DNA from: RPRB01 sp035543115
Lineage (GTDB): Bacteria; Myxococcota; Myxococcia; Myxococcales; Myxococcaceae
Direction: 5' to 3'
Assembly (NCBI GenBank): GCA_035543115.1
Contig: DATKKF010000029.1
Span: 11,802-75,801 of the forward strand
DNA length: 64,000 nucleotides
How positions within the stretch are numbered: the stretch's first letter is position 1; each line of letters opens with the position of its first letter. The notes beneath the pieces are model-generated. The model did no database searches, was not told the origin of the DNA, and saw nothing but the letters and a program-made list of their open reading frames with translations. Below are positions 33,075 through 42,027 of this stretch, one piece after another. Both the position numbers and the translations under genes were made by a program.

Positions 33075-35027
33075 ATGCGATCTGCCCCTTCCACGCCGAC
33101 CAGCTCAGCGTGGGCGCGCACACCCGTGCCGCGTCCGCCCCGTGCCCGGCGGCGCGCGCGCCGTCGCCGCTGGATGCAGCGCACGGCGGTGGTGGTGCTC
33201 GCGCTGCTCAGCGCGGTCACGGTCCTCCACTCGGTCCTCAACTCGTCGATGGTGCGCTCGCGCCTGAGGGACAGGGTCGAGGCGGCGCTCGCCGCGCGGC
33301 TCGGCGGGGTGGAGCTCGGAAGCCACAGCGAGGTGGACTGGGGGATGCGTCTCAGCTTCGGACCTTTGCGCATCTCGCCCGAACCAGGCGCCCCGGTCGT
33401 TCTGGAGATGGAGCGGGTGCGCGTGCGGCCGCGATGGACCGCGCTGCTCGCCGGCCGGCTCGAGCCCGCCCTGGTGCAGCTGCGCACGGTGGTGGTGCGC
33501 CCGGGCACCCAGCTCGAAGGTCTCCGCGCGCTCGCCAGGCGACTGAAGACGAAGCCCCCCGCCTCGAAGGAGACGCCTGTCTCGGGGTCCTCGGGCGCCC
33601 GTCTGCCGCGGCTCGAGGTGCAGGACCTCCGCGTCGAGCTGGTGTCCAGCCAGGACGGGCACCCGCTCGACCTCGGCGCCTGGGACGCGCAGGTGGAGAT
33701 CTCCGGAGCCGCCTCGGGCCGCGTGCTCGAGGTGGCGGTGCAGCGCGACGGCGGCGGAGAGGCGCGCTCCATCGTGCGCTGGGCCCACGACCAGCCGTTC
33801 CAGATCGAGGGGGGCCTGGAGGGGATGCCGCTCCGGCCCCTGATCGAGCTGCTCGGTCAGCGGGTGGGGGTACGCGCCACGGCCGGCTCGGTCACCGCCC
33901 GCATCAACGGGCTCGTCCCGGCCGACCTCAGGCGTGGTGAGCTCGAGGTCTCGGGCCGCATCGACGGCCTCTTCCTCGAGGGCAGCCGGCTGGCCACCGA
34001 GCCGGTCGGGCCCTGGCGTCTGTCGGGCGCGGGAACGGTGGACTGGGACCGCGGCGCCCGGGAGGTGCGGCTCCGCGACGGCCACATCGGCTTCGGCGAG
34101 AACGACTCGCTCCGGGTGAACCTCGAGGGCGTCTACGAGGGCACGAGGGCGCCGCGCTTCCGGGCCGAGGCGCGGGTGGACCAGCTCCGCTACCAGGACG
34201 CGGTCGACGCGCTGCCACCGCAGTTCAGCCTGGGAGACGAGGCCCCGCGGATCCCCGGGCTGCTCGATGCGCGCGTGCGAGTGTCGGGGCCGGTGCGCGA
34301 CCCCGAGCAGTGGCTGCTCGACGTCAAGCTGGACCTGGCCGGGCTCCGCTCCGCCTCCAAGGCGACGCCGTTCTTCCTCCGCGGTCCGTTCATTTACCGA
34401 CCGGTGGACGCAGCCGGGCACACCCGTGAGGTGTGGGTGGGGCCGCAGAACCCGAACTTCGTCCCGATCTCGGATCTCCCCCGGTACGTGTCCCGCGCGG
34501 TGACCACCAGCGAGGACGCAGGCTTCTGGTTCCACTCCGGCTTCGACTTCGACGAGATGAAGGAGAGCATCATCGACGCCGCCGAGGGCAGCCGGGTGCG
34601 TGGCGCGTCGACCCTCACCCAGCAGCTGGCGAAGAACCTGTTCCTCTCCCGCGAGCGGACCTTCGCCAGGAAGGTTCGCGAGGCGCTGTTCACGGTGGCG
34701 CTCGAGGCCTCGCTGCCCAAGGCGCGGCTGATGGAGATCTACCTGAACATCATCGAGTGGGGCCCGGGCATCTACGGCCTGGGAGAGGCCTCCCGGCACT
34801 ACTTCGGGGTCAACCCGCGGAACCTCGGCGTGCAGCAGGCCGTGTTCCTGGCGACCATCATCCCCAATCCGGTCCGGTACCACGGGATGTACGAGAAGGG
34901 CCGGCTCACCCCTGCATGGCAGCACAAGGTGCGGAACCTCATCCGGAAGCTGGAGTCGAACGGGATCATCGACTCGGCGCAGGCGTTCCAGGCCGAGTTC
35001 ACGCCGATGAAGTTCCGGCGGGATTGA
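33075..35027 (+). CDS. AsmA-like domain fused to a GT51 peptidoglycan glycosyltransferase
   Basis: A 650-residue envelope enzyme. After an Arg-rich cytosolic start there is one membrane helix (about 34-52, AVVVLALLSAVTVLH). Residues about 60-420 are beta-rich with AsmA-like character (VELGSHSEVDWGMRLSFGPLRISP, GSVTARINGLVPADLRRGELEV). The GT51 domain follows: TTSEDAGFWFHSGFD with catalytic Glu480, RGASTLTQQLAKNLFLSRER, and YLNIIEWGPGIYGLGEASRHYFG. It would polymerise lipid II glycan strands in the periplasm. No transpeptidase domain follows, so it is monofunctional like MtgA but with a large N-terminal extension. Confidence 0.88.
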   Translation: MRSAPSTPTSSAWARTPVPRPPRARRRARRRRWMQRTAVVVLALLSAVTVLHSVLNSSMVRSRLRDRVEAALAARLGGVELGSHSEVDWGMRLSFGPLRISPEPGAPVVLEMERVRVRPRWTALLAGRLEPALVQLRTVVVRPGTQLEGLRALARRLKTKPPASKETPVSGSSGARLPRLEVQDLRVELVSSQDGHPLDLGAWDAQVEISGAASGRVLEVAVQRDGGGEARSIVRWAHDQPFQIEGGLEGMPLRPLIELLGQRVGVRATAGSVTARINGLVPADLRRGELEVSGRIDGLFLEGSRLATEPVGPWRLSGAGTVDWDRGAREVRLRDGHIGFGENDSLRVNLEGVYEGTRAPRFRAEARVDQLRYQDAVDALPPQFSLGDEAPRIPGLLDARVRVSGPVRDPEQWLLDVKLDLAGLRSASKATPFFLRGPFIYRPVDAAGHTREVWVGPQNPNFVPISDLPRYVSRAVTTSEDAGFWFHSGFDFDEMKESIIDAAEGSRVRGASTLTQQLAKNLFLSRERTFARKVREALFTVALEASLPKARLMEIYLNIIEWGPGIYGLGEASRHYFGVNPRNLGVQQAVFLATIIPNPVRYHGMYEKGRLTPAWQHKVRNLIRKLESNGIIDSAQAFQAEFTPMKFRRD

Positions 35028-35215
35028 ACCCTGAGCCGGGTGGCGGCGGCGCCAAGACGCCCCGGGCCGAGCCGGTTGGGGGCGACGGCAGGCGGGCGTC
35101 GGCGCCCGAGCGAGCCGCCCTGACCACCCTCTGCAGCCCGCCGTCCGGCAGGGGTCTGCCGAGGGAGCGGTCGCCCCTGCTTGCGCGCACCCGCGACTGC
35201 GTTACCTGTACATCC

Positions 35216-35425
35216 ATGTTGAACGGCACCTTTGATCAGCAAGGAGAGATCGCCGACTTCACTCTTCCCACCGGCTGTCCGCTCTGTGGTGGGGAGCTGG
35301 CCGTGCGGATGACTCCTGGCACGAGCTTCAGCTACTGCGCGCACTGCCACTGGCTCTCGCGCTCTCACGTCGCTGTGGGGCCGAACAGCGTGCGCGTCGG
35401 GCACCCGCCCGGCGGGCTCGTCTGA
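35216..35425 (+). CDS. Small zinc-ribbon protein, 69 residues
   Basis: Starts MLNGTFDQQGEIADF at ATG 35216. Two CxxC pairs, C21/C24 (GCPLCGGELAV) and C41/C44 (YCAHCHWLS), form a typical zinc ribbon; the distance and the beta-like sequence between them fit. A TTGCGC at 35181 with a TTACCT-like -10 near 35202 suggests a very short leader. Function unknown; small ribbons of this kind often bind nucleic acid or a protein partner. The 188-base gap before it contains a small stem (35146-35161) and nothing else recognisable. Confidence 0.7.
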   Translation: MLNGTFDQQGEIADFTLPTGCPLCGGELAVRMTPGTSFSYCAHCHWLSRSHVAVGPNSVRVGHPPGGLV

Positions 35426-35467
35426 CGCCTCGCGGCGACCCGGCCTCCGGGGGTCGACCGCCATCGT

Positions 35468-36217
35468 TCACCCGCGAAGAAGGGCTGGAAGCAGCGTCCC
35501 GCTCGGGCCTTCCCGGACATGGTCGAACCGCCCGGCGTTGTCGGCGCGCTCGGCGTTGACCAGCCAGGTCTCGGCGCCCCTGGCTCGGGCCAGGTCCACG
35601 AGCCCGGCCGCGGGCCAGACCGCACCCGAGGTCCCCGCGGCGAGGAAGACCAGGCGCCCTCCGCGCCAGCGCTCGAGGAACGCGTCCACCGCGTGGAGGT
35701 GGGTCGGGTCCAGCGCCTCGCCGAACCACACCACCGCCGGTCGGAGCGGGGCGCCACAGCGCTCGCACTGCGGCACCGTCCCCTCCGGGTACGCCGTCTC
35801 GTCCGGGGTCTCCGGCCGCTGGCAGCGCGAGCAGCGCGTTCCGAGCAGCCGGCCGTGGATCTCGATCAGTCGCCCGCTCCCGGCGCGCCGGTGCAGTCCG
35901 TCCACGTTCTGGGTCACGAGCAGGAAGCGCTCACCCATCCGCCGCTCCACCTCGGCGAGCGCCCGGTGCCCCGCGCTGGGTCGGGCCTCCAGCGCGGCCT
36001 CGCGCCGCTCCGAGTAGAAGCGCCACACCAGCGCCGGGTCCGCCTGGAAGCCCTCGGGTGAGGCGAGCCGCTGAAAGGCATGCGAGCGCCACAGCCCGCC
36101 CGAGCCGCGGTACGTCGGCAGCCCGCTCTCAGCAGACACTCCCGCGCCCGTCAGGACCAGGAGCGCCGAGTCGGAGTCGAGCCCGAGCGCGTCAGCGGAT
36201 GAAGTAGCCGGCGCCAC
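35468..36217 (-). CDS. cobB: Sir2-family NAD-dependent protein deacylase (CobB type)
   Basis: A 249-residue class III sirtuin. NAD-binding GAGVSAESGLPTYRG (24-38) and TQNVDGLHRRAG (102-113); catalytic H121 in EIHG; structural zinc by C129/C132 and C151/C154. The Y68-x-x-R71 pair in FYSERR is the feature that in CobB/SIRT5 accepts succinyl- or malonyl-lysine, so desuccinylation as well as deacetylation is expected. Cytosolic. The start overlaps the end of the DUF4019 gene by 26 bases, so the two are probably co-transcribed. Confidence 0.92.
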   Translation of the reverse strand: MAPATSSADALGLDSDSALLVLTGAGVSAESGLPTYRGSGGLWRSHAFQRLASPEGFQADPALVWRFYSERREAALEARPSAGHRALAEVERRMGERFLLVTQNVDGLHRRAGSGRLIEIHGRLLGTRCSRCQRPETPDETAYPEGTVPQCERCGAPLRPAVVWFGEALDPTHLHAVDAFLERWRGGRLVFLAAGTSGAVWPAAGLVDLARARGAETWLVNAERADNAGRFDHVREGPSGTLLPALLRG

Positions 36218-36608
36218 GGAATTGGCCCTGCGGATCGAGCATGACGGTCACGTTCTCCGACGCCCGCTCCTTGTGCTCGAACCGCGTCTCGTAGACCAGG
36301 ACGACGTAGGTCCCGTCGGGCGCACCCGGCAGCGTGTGGGCCAGCTGCTTCGCGGAGAGCTTCCTCGACAGGACCTTGCCCAGCGGCCGGCGCGCCGCGC
36401 CCGCCATCTTCTCCCACTCCGCCCGGGAGACCTGGTCGCGGAACATGGGGGCCGCCTCGTCCCACGAGGCTCCGTACCGTCCGGCGTCGATCAGCTTCAG
36501 CCAGGCCTCCGCCGCCTGCACCCCGGCCGCCTCGGTCGACTCTGCCGCGGCGGCGGTGGTGGTCACCAGGAGGAGCAGGCCGACCGAGCGCGCAATGGAA
36601 CGTGTCAT
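36192..36608 (-). CDS. DUF4019 secreted protein
   Basis: A 138-residue protein with signal peptide (SIARSVGLLLLVTTTAAAA) and the DUF4019 core: AAEAWLKLIDAGRYGASWDEAAPMFRD, then GKVLSRKLSAKQLAHTLPGAPDGTYVVLVYETRFEHK. Such domains resemble NTF2/cystatin-like folds and lie in the periplasm; no function is known. It is 16 bases downstream of the FMN dehydrogenase gene on the same strand. Confidence 0.85.
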   Translation of the reverse strand: MTRSIARSVGLLLLVTTTAAAAESTEAAGVQAAEAWLKLIDAGRYGASWDEAAPMFRDQVSRAEWEKMAGAARRPLGKVLSRKLSAKQLAHTLPGAPDGTYVVLVYETRFEHKERASENVTVMLDPQGQFRGAGYFIR

Positions 36609-36624
36609 GGATTCACCCCGCGGG

Positions 36625-37887
36625 TCAGCCCGCCTCGTTGAGGGCGACGCGCGCGCCCACCTCGGCCCGCGTCGCGCCCGCGCCCAGAACCGAGAGGGAC
36701 CGGCGTCCCCGCTCGAACTCGACCGGTAGCTCGATCATCGACGGATCGAGCTCGGAGAGCGACGCGCAGCCGAGCAGCCGCAAGGTCCGGTGCAGGTCGG
36801 CGGTGAGGATCTCGATTGCCCGGCTGACTCCCGCGCCCCCGGCCGCGCCGAGGCCCCAGGCGTACGCGCGCCCGATGAGCACCGCGCGCGCCCCGAGGAC
36901 GAGCGCCTTCACGATGTCGCCTCCACGGCGGATGCCCCCGTCCATCAGGACCTCGGCCCGTCCGCGCACCGCCTGGACCACCTCGGGCAACGCCCGGAGG
37001 GCGGGGAAGACGCCGTCGAGCTGACGGCCCCCGTGGTTCGACACCACCACCGCCGCTGCGCCTTCGTCCGCCGCCCGCTGGGCGTCCTCCGCGGTGAGGA
37101 CTCCCTTGATGACGATGGGACCCTTCCACAGTTCCCGGATCCACCCCAGATCCGCCCACGACACCACCGACTGCTCGAGCGCTGCGGCGACCGCCGCATA
37201 CCGCATCGGCCCCTCCGCCAGCATCACGTTGGGGAAGCGCATCAGCCCGCCATCGGCGAGGTAACCCACCAGCCATCCCGGACGGGAGAGGATCTGCCAG
37301 AGGTGACGCAGCTTGCGGAAGGGGTTCGTCCCGAGGAGCTGCTGGATGCCGTTCCGGTAGTCGCGCTCCCGCAGGCCGGAGATCGCCGTGTCCACCGTCA
37401 GCACCAGCGCGCCGTAGCCGACCTTCTGCGCGCGCTCGATCGCCGCGCTCGCGACCTCCCGGCCGCCGACCAGGTACACCTGGTACCAGCACGGCCCGGT
37501 GCTCGCGGCCTTGACCTCCTCCACCGAGGTCCCGGCAAGGGTGGAGAGGATGTACCCGATGCCAGCCGCGGCGGCGGCTCGCGCGGCCTCGACCTCGCCC
37601 CTTGGATAGAGCAGCCGCGTGCTCCCCACCGGAGCGAGGAGGAACGGGAGCGAGAACCGCTGGCCGAGCACCGTCGTCTCGAGGCTGGCCCGGGGAGAGG
37701 CCACCGCTCCGCGCGGACGGAAGAGGACCTCGTCGAAGATGGAGCAGTTCGCGCGGAGCGTGACCTCGGCGTCTGCCCCGCCGTCGACGTAGTCGAACAC
37801 CACGCGCGGAAGCCGGCGCATCGCCGCGTGCCTCAGGTCGGCGATGTTCAGCACCGCTGGAGGCGCCACCGAGCTGCCCAGGGACAT
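36625..37887 (-). CDS. lldD: FMN-dependent alpha-hydroxy acid dehydrogenase (LldD-like)
   Basis: A 420-residue TIM-barrel flavoprotein. The start MSLGSSVAPP is fixed by AAGGAG at 37894-37899. Family landmarks: FDYVDGGADAEVTLRANCSIFDEVLFRPR near the N-terminus; LLAPVGSTRLLYPRGE; K in VIKGV (flavin N1); SNHGGRQLDG with catalytic H285; then VLMDGGIRRGGDIVKALVLGARAVLIGR for FMN phosphate. It would oxidise L-lactate or another 2-hydroxy acid and pass electrons to quinone or oxygen. Which acid is not clear: the length suits L-lactate dehydrogenase, but glycolate or mandelate oxidase relatives look similar. Confidence 0.88.
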   Translation of the reverse strand: MSLGSSVAPPAVLNIADLRHAAMRRLPRVVFDYVDGGADAEVTLRANCSIFDEVLFRPRGAVASPRASLETTVLGQRFSLPFLLAPVGSTRLLYPRGEVEAARAAAAAGIGYILSTLAGTSVEEVKAASTGPCWYQVYLVGGREVASAAIERAQKVGYGALVLTVDTAISGLRERDYRNGIQQLLGTNPFRKLRHLWQILSRPGWLVGYLADGGLMRFPNVMLAEGPMRYAAVAAALEQSVVSWADLGWIRELWKGPIVIKGVLTAEDAQRAADEGAAAVVVSNHGGRQLDGVFPALRALPEVVQAVRGRAEVLMDGGIRRGGDIVKALVLGARAVLIGRAYAWGLGAAGGAGVSRAIEILTADLHRTLRLLGCASLSELDPSMIELPVEFERGRRSLSVLGAGATRAEVGARVALNEAG

Positions 37888-37980
37888 CCGACGCTCCTTC
37901 CGGTGTCGGCACGCGCATGCCGGCACTCCCGATCGGGGAGCCTACGCCAGCGCGTGCCCCGCGGCAGCAGCCAGGCGCTC

Positions 37981-39192
37981 TCAGACCCGCGCCGCACCCC
38001 GCCGGGCGAGATGGGTGGCCGCTTCCCCGAGCCCCCCGAGCGTCAGCGGGAACATCGGGAACACCTTGCGGATGGTGCGGACCGTCTGCGCCCACCACCC
38101 GCTCTGCGGCTCGGGGTTCAGCCAGACGTGCCGGTGGAAGTGCTCGGCCAGCTGCATCAGCCAGACGATGCCCTCCGGCCCCGCCGGGTCGAACAGGTCC
38201 GTGCCGCTCGAGCGCAGCATCAGCTCGTAGGGCGCCATCAGCGCGTCGCCCACCACCACCAGCTTCCAGTGCGGGCCGCAGTCGGCGAGCAGGGTCGGCA
38301 ACGGGATGGGGTCCGAGAAGCGCTCGGTCCGGTACACCCGGCCATAGACGCAGTTGTGGAAGTAGTGGGTGCGCAGCTCCTTGAAGTGCGTCGCCTGCTT
38401 CGCCGCGCTGAAGAGCCGGTCCACCACCTGGGCGTGCGGGGTCATCGAGCCGCCCACGTCCAGGAGGAGCAGCACCCGGGTGTCCGGGCGCCGCGGCGGC
38501 CGGAGCACCACCTCCAGCTCGCCCGCGTTCCGCGCGGTGGCGTCGATGGTCTCCTCGAGGTCCAGCTCGTCGGGCGCGCCCTCGCGGGTGAAGGCCCGGA
38601 GCTTCCTCAGCGCCATGCCCATCGCCCGGGTGTCCAGCACCTGGTCGTCGCGGTAGCCCCGGTAGAGCCGCGCGTCGGCCGTCTTCAGCGCGGTCCGGCC
38701 GCCGCCTTCCCCCTCGAGGCGAAACCCCTCGGGCGCGGTGGCCTTTCCGGAGTTCCCGAAGCGAGAGGTTCCGCGGGTGCCGATCCACCGGGCGCCGCCG
38801 TCGTGCCGCTCGCGTTGCTCGCGCATCCGCTGCTCGAAGAGCGCCTGCAGCGTCGCCGCGTCCAGCGCCTCCAGCGCCGCCGACTCCTCCGCGCTGCGCT
38901 CTCGCGGCGGCTTCCCGGCAGCGTCGCGGAGCCACTGCAAGAGCTCCTCCGCCAGCGCCTCGCCCTTCTCCTCGATGCCCTTGAAGTGCGCCAGGAAGGC
39001 CTGGTCGAAGGAGTCGAGGTGCGCCTCGGTGTGGACGCAGAGCGCCCGGGCCACGTCGTAGAAGCCCTCGAGCGAGCTGTCGTGGAGGCCGGCACCCAGC
39101 GCCCGGGCGAGCGCCAGCGCCTCCTGCGCCCCCACTGGCACCTTCCGCCGCCTCAGCTCGTAGAGGAACCCGACGAACATCTCCTGGCTCAC
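37981..39192 (-). CDS. VWA-domain protein, CoxE-like
   Basis: A 403-residue protein with a helical N-terminal part (VGFLYELRRRKVPVGAQEALALARAL) and a von Willebrand A domain from about 235: LLLLDVGGSMTPHAQVV gives a metal site D245-x-G-x-S in which the first Ser of the usual DxSxS is Gly. Such CoxE-like proteins work with MoxR ATPases in metal insertion or complex assembly. The MoxR-like gene is directly upstream and overlaps by 4 bases. No signal peptide. Confidence 0.88.
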   Translation of the reverse strand: MSQEMFVGFLYELRRRKVPVGAQEALALARALGAGLHDSSLEGFYDVARALCVHTEAHLDSFDQAFLAHFKGIEEKGEALAEELLQWLRDAAGKPPRERSAEESAALEALDAATLQALFEQRMREQRERHDGGARWIGTRGTSRFGNSGKATAPEGFRLEGEGGGRTALKTADARLYRGYRDDQVLDTRAMGMALRKLRAFTREGAPDELDLEETIDATARNAGELEVVLRPPRRPDTRVLLLLDVGGSMTPHAQVVDRLFSAAKQATHFKELRTHYFHNCVYGRVYRTERFSDPIPLPTLLADCGPHWKLVVVGDALMAPYELMLRSSGTDLFDPAGPEGIVWLMQLAEHFHRHVWLNPEPQSGWWAQTVRTIRKVFPMFPLTLGGLGEAATHLARRGAARV

Positions 39193-40028
39193 CCGCGCGC
39201 CCGGTGCGCCCCGGCCGCCTCGGCGAAGGCCTCGAGATCCTGCTCCTTCTTCAGCAGTGCGCCCACGAACGGCAGCTGGGCCTCGAGCTTCACATTCCTG
39301 ACCCCCGCCGCCTGGAGCACCGCCAGCCAGTCCACCAGCTCGCTGGTGCTCGGGCGCTTGCGGAGGCGGGTGAGCGCCCGGAGCTGGAAGAAGACCTCCA
39401 GCGCCTGGTCGACGAGGTCATCGTCCAGCGAGGGGTGGTGGACGCGGACGATGCGCCTCATCAGCTCGGTGTCCGGGAAGTCGATGAAGTGAAAGACGCA
39501 GCGCCGGAGGAAGGCGTCCGGCAGCTCCTTCTCGTTGTTGCTGGTGATGACCACCACCGGCCGCTCGGCGGCGACGACCTCCTCTTCGGTCTCCATCACC
39601 CGGAAGCGCATCCGGTCCAGCTCGTGGAGCAGGTCGTTGGGGAACTCGAGGTCCGCCTTGTCCACCTCGTCGATGAGCAGCACCACCCGACCCTGGCTGC
39701 GAAACGCCTGGCCGAGCGGGCCCCAGCGGATGTAGTGGCCGACGTCCTTCACGTCGCCGTCTCCGAAGCGGCTGTCGTGCAGCCGCTGCACCGTGTCGTA
39801 GACGTAGAGGCCATCCTGGGCGCGGGTGGTGCTCTTCACGTGCCAGGTCAGGAGCGGCAGCCCGAGCGCGCCGGCGATGGCCTCGGCGAGCAGCGTCTTG
39901 CCGGTGCCCGGCTCGCCCTTGACCAGCAGCGGCCGCTCGAGGGCCAGGGCGCAGTTCACCGCGGCCTGCAGCGCGGGGTTGGTGAGGTAGCGGTCGGTGC
40001 CGGTGAAGCGCTTGAAGGCGGAGGGCAT
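39189..40028 (-). CDS. MoxR-family AAA+ ATPase
   Basis: A 279-residue AAA+ protein: Walker A GEPGTGKT (38-45), Walker B LLIDEVDKAD (about 108-117), sensor ITSNNEKELPDAFLRRC. This compact MoxR form (CoxD/APE2220-like; LTWHVKSTTRAQDGLYVYD) typically pairs with a CoxE-like VWA protein, as here. The pair may remodel or load a client complex that cannot be named from this window. Start ATG 40026-40028; the esterase gene ends 8 bases upstream on the same strand, forming a three-gene unit. Confidence 0.92.
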   Translation of the reverse strand: MPSAFKRFTGTDRYLTNPALQAAVNCALALERPLLVKGEPGTGKTLLAEAIAGALGLPLLTWHVKSTTRAQDGLYVYDTVQRLHDSRFGDGDVKDVGHYIRWGPLGQAFRSQGRVVLLIDEVDKADLEFPNDLLHELDRMRFRVMETEEEVVAAERPVVVITSNNEKELPDAFLRRCVFHFIDFPDTELMRRIVRVHHPSLDDDLVDQALEVFFQLRALTRLRKRPSTSELVDWLAVLQAAGVRNVKLEAQLPFVGALLKKEQDLEAFAEAAGAHRARG

Positions 40029-40036
40029 TGGGGTCG

Positions 40037-40774
40037 TCAGCCGGGGAGCAGGCTCCCCAGGAGCTGGGCCACTCGGTCCAGGGCGTCCGGGTGCACGGTG
40101 TGGGGACCGTCGAACGGGACGAACTCCACCGCCAGCCCGCCGGTGGTGAGGAGGTCGCGCAGCGCCTCGCCCTCGGAGTAGGGGAGGACCTGGTCCTGCC
40201 GCCCGTGCGAGAGGATGACCGGAAGGCCCGCACGCCGCGGCGCAAGCTTGCTCCAGGTGTCGGCGGTGACGGGCACCGAGCTGAGGGCCACCAGCGCCGC
40301 GGGGCGGTGCTCCCAGTGCAACGCGAGGTCGGTGGCCAGCATCCCGCCCTGGCTGAAGCCGCCGAGCACTACCCGCTCGGGTCCCAGCCCGGAGCCGGCG
40401 AGCAGCGCCTCGATGCACCCCTGCAGCTTCCGCCGGGCCGAGACCAGCCCCGCGGGCAGCTCGTTCCGCAGTCGCTCCCGACCCTCGGGGGTGCGGGAGA
40501 GGGTCGAGAGCTTCATCCAGTCCAGCGGCCACCAGGCCCGCGAGTCACCCCACGAGGCGGCGCCCAGGCTGAGCGGCGCCGCCGGAAAGGCGAAGCGCAC
40601 CGGGGCGAGCCGCCGCTCCCGTTCGAGCAGCTCGGGGACGAAGGGCACCAGGTCCTCTCCCGAGGCCCCGTACCCGTGACAGAGCACCACCAGCAGCGGC
40701 GGCCGGGCGCCCGCCTCCGGCTGCACCAGGTGCACCTCGAGCTCGCCGGCGGTGCTGGTGACCACGTCGCTCAT
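40037..40774 (-). CDS. Phospholipase/carboxylesterase-family hydrolase (YpfH-like)
   Basis: A 245-residue alpha/beta hydrolase. VVLCHGYGASGEDLVPF is the oxyanion-side motif of the carboxylesterase/acyl-protein thioesterase family; nucleophile S141 in GGFSQGGMLA, D194 in HGRQDQVLPY, H225 in GPHTVHPD. It would cleave short acyl esters in the cytosol. First gene of a unit with moxR- and coxE-like genes. ATG 40774 chosen; TTG 40777 one codon earlier is unlikely. Confidence 0.88.
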   Translation of the reverse strand: MSDVVTSTAGELEVHLVQPEAGARPPLLVVLCHGYGASGEDLVPFVPELLERERRLAPVRFAFPAAPLSLGAASWGDSRAWWPLDWMKLSTLSRTPEGRERLRNELPAGLVSARRKLQGCIEALLAGSGLGPERVVLGGFSQGGMLATDLALHWEHRPAALVALSSVPVTADTWSKLAPRRAGLPVILSHGRQDQVLPYSEGEALRDLLTTGGLAVEFVPFDGPHTVHPDALDRVAQLLGSLLPG

Positions 40775-40821
40775 CAAATCGTCTCCACGCTAGCAGAGCA
40801 TGGTAATTCCCATGGTCCGCC

Positions 40822-42015
40822 ATGGCTCGCTCCCACGTCCTGGTGACGGTCACCGGCTCGGACCAGCCGGGCATCACCGCCCGGCTCACCGGGATCATCG
40901 CCACCAGCACCGCCTCGCTCCTCGACATCGAGCAGGTGGTGGTGCAGGGACAGCTGACGCTCGCGCTCCTGCTCGCCCTCGACGACGACGACGGGCTGCT
41001 CAAGGACCTCCTCTTCGCCGCCAAGTCGCTCGGCGTCGAGCTGGACTTCGCGCCGGTGGACCCGGGCCACCCCGGCGCGCCGAAGGACACCCAGCGCTTC
41101 GTGGTCACCGCCATCGGCCGTTCGCTGGGAGCCCGCGAGCTCCACGCCGTCGCCAGCACCCTGGCCGACCACCAGGGAAACATCGAGCGCATCCACCGGC
41201 TGTCGAAGGGGGACCTCGGCTCGGTGGAGATCCACCTCGGCCTGCCCTCCCAGGCCGACCCCGAGCCGCTCAAGCGCGCGCTGCTCGAGCTGGGGATGCA
41301 AGAGAGCTTCGACGTCGCGCTCCAGCGCGAGGGCCTGTTCCGGCGCAGCAAGCGCCTGGTGGTCATGGACATGGACAGCACCCTCATTCGCATCGAGGTC
41401 ATCGACGAGCTGGCCCGGGTGCACGGCGTGGCGGACCGGGTGGCGGCCATCACCGAGCGCGCGATGCAGGGCGAGATGGACTACGACGAGTCGCTCCGGC
41501 AGCGGCTGGGGCTGCTCGAGGGCCTGGACGTGTCGGTGCTTCGCCGCATCGCCTCCGAGCTCCCGCTGACCGAAGGGGCGGAGAAGCTCATCGAGACGCT
41601 CAAGCGGCTCGGCTACCGGACCGCGGTCATCTCCGGCGGGTTCTCCATCGCCGCCGAGGCGCTGAAGGCGCGGCTGGGCATCGACTACGCCTACTCCAAC
41701 ACCCTGGAGACCGCGGGCGGGAAGCTCACCGGCCGGGTGATAGGCCCCATCGTCAACGGCAAGCGCAAGGCCGAGCTGCTCGAGCTGATCGCCCAGGCCG
41801 AGGGTGTGCTCCTCGACCAGACCATCGCCGTCGGCGACGGGGCCAACGACGTCCCGATGCTGGAGAAGGCTGGCCTGGGCATCGCCTTCCGGGCGAAGAA
41901 GACGCTCCGCGAGCGCGCCGACACCTCGCTGTCCGCCACCGGCCTGGACGCCATCCTCTACCTCCTGGGCATCAGCGCCGAGGAGCTGCAGGACGCCACG
42001 GCCCGGTTCGGCTAA
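40822..42015 (+). CDS. serB: Phosphoserine phosphatase with two ACT domains
   Basis: A 397-residue SerB. Two N-terminal ACT domains (about 4-80, VLVTVTGSDQPGITARL; and 92-165, FVVTAIGRSLGARELHAV) sense amino acid, usually serine. The HAD phosphatase follows: nucleophile D183 and acid D185 in VVMDMDSTLI, motif II VISGGFSIAAEALK, and motif III VGDGANDVPMLEKAGLG. It makes L-serine in the last step of the phosphorylated pathway. The gap to the divergent esterase gene (47 bases) holds a small dyad CATGG/CCATG. It heads a run with the peptidase, Smr and response regulator genes. Confidence 0.94.
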   Translation: MARSHVLVTVTGSDQPGITARLTGIIATSTASLLDIEQVVVQGQLTLALLLALDDDDGLLKDLLFAAKSLGVELDFAPVDPGHPGAPKDTQRFVVTAIGRSLGARELHAVASTLADHQGNIERIHRLSKGDLGSVEIHLGLPSQADPEPLKRALLELGMQESFDVALQREGLFRRSKRLVVMDMDSTLIRIEVIDELARVHGVADRVAAITERAMQGEMDYDESLRQRLGLLEGLDVSVLRRIASELPLTEGAEKLIETLKRLGYRTAVISGGFSIAAEALKARLGIDYAYSNTLETAGGKLTGRVIGPIVNGKRKAELLELIAQAEGVLLDQTIAVGDGANDVPMLEKAGLGIAFRAKKTLRERADTSLSATGLDAILYLLGISAEELQDATARFG

Positions 42016-42027
42016 ACCGAAAGGCCG

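Noticed and set aside
35146..35161. CGGCAG/CTGCCG stem after the GT51 gene as terminator
   Set aside because: Short stem, no T tract and 119 bases from the stop codon.
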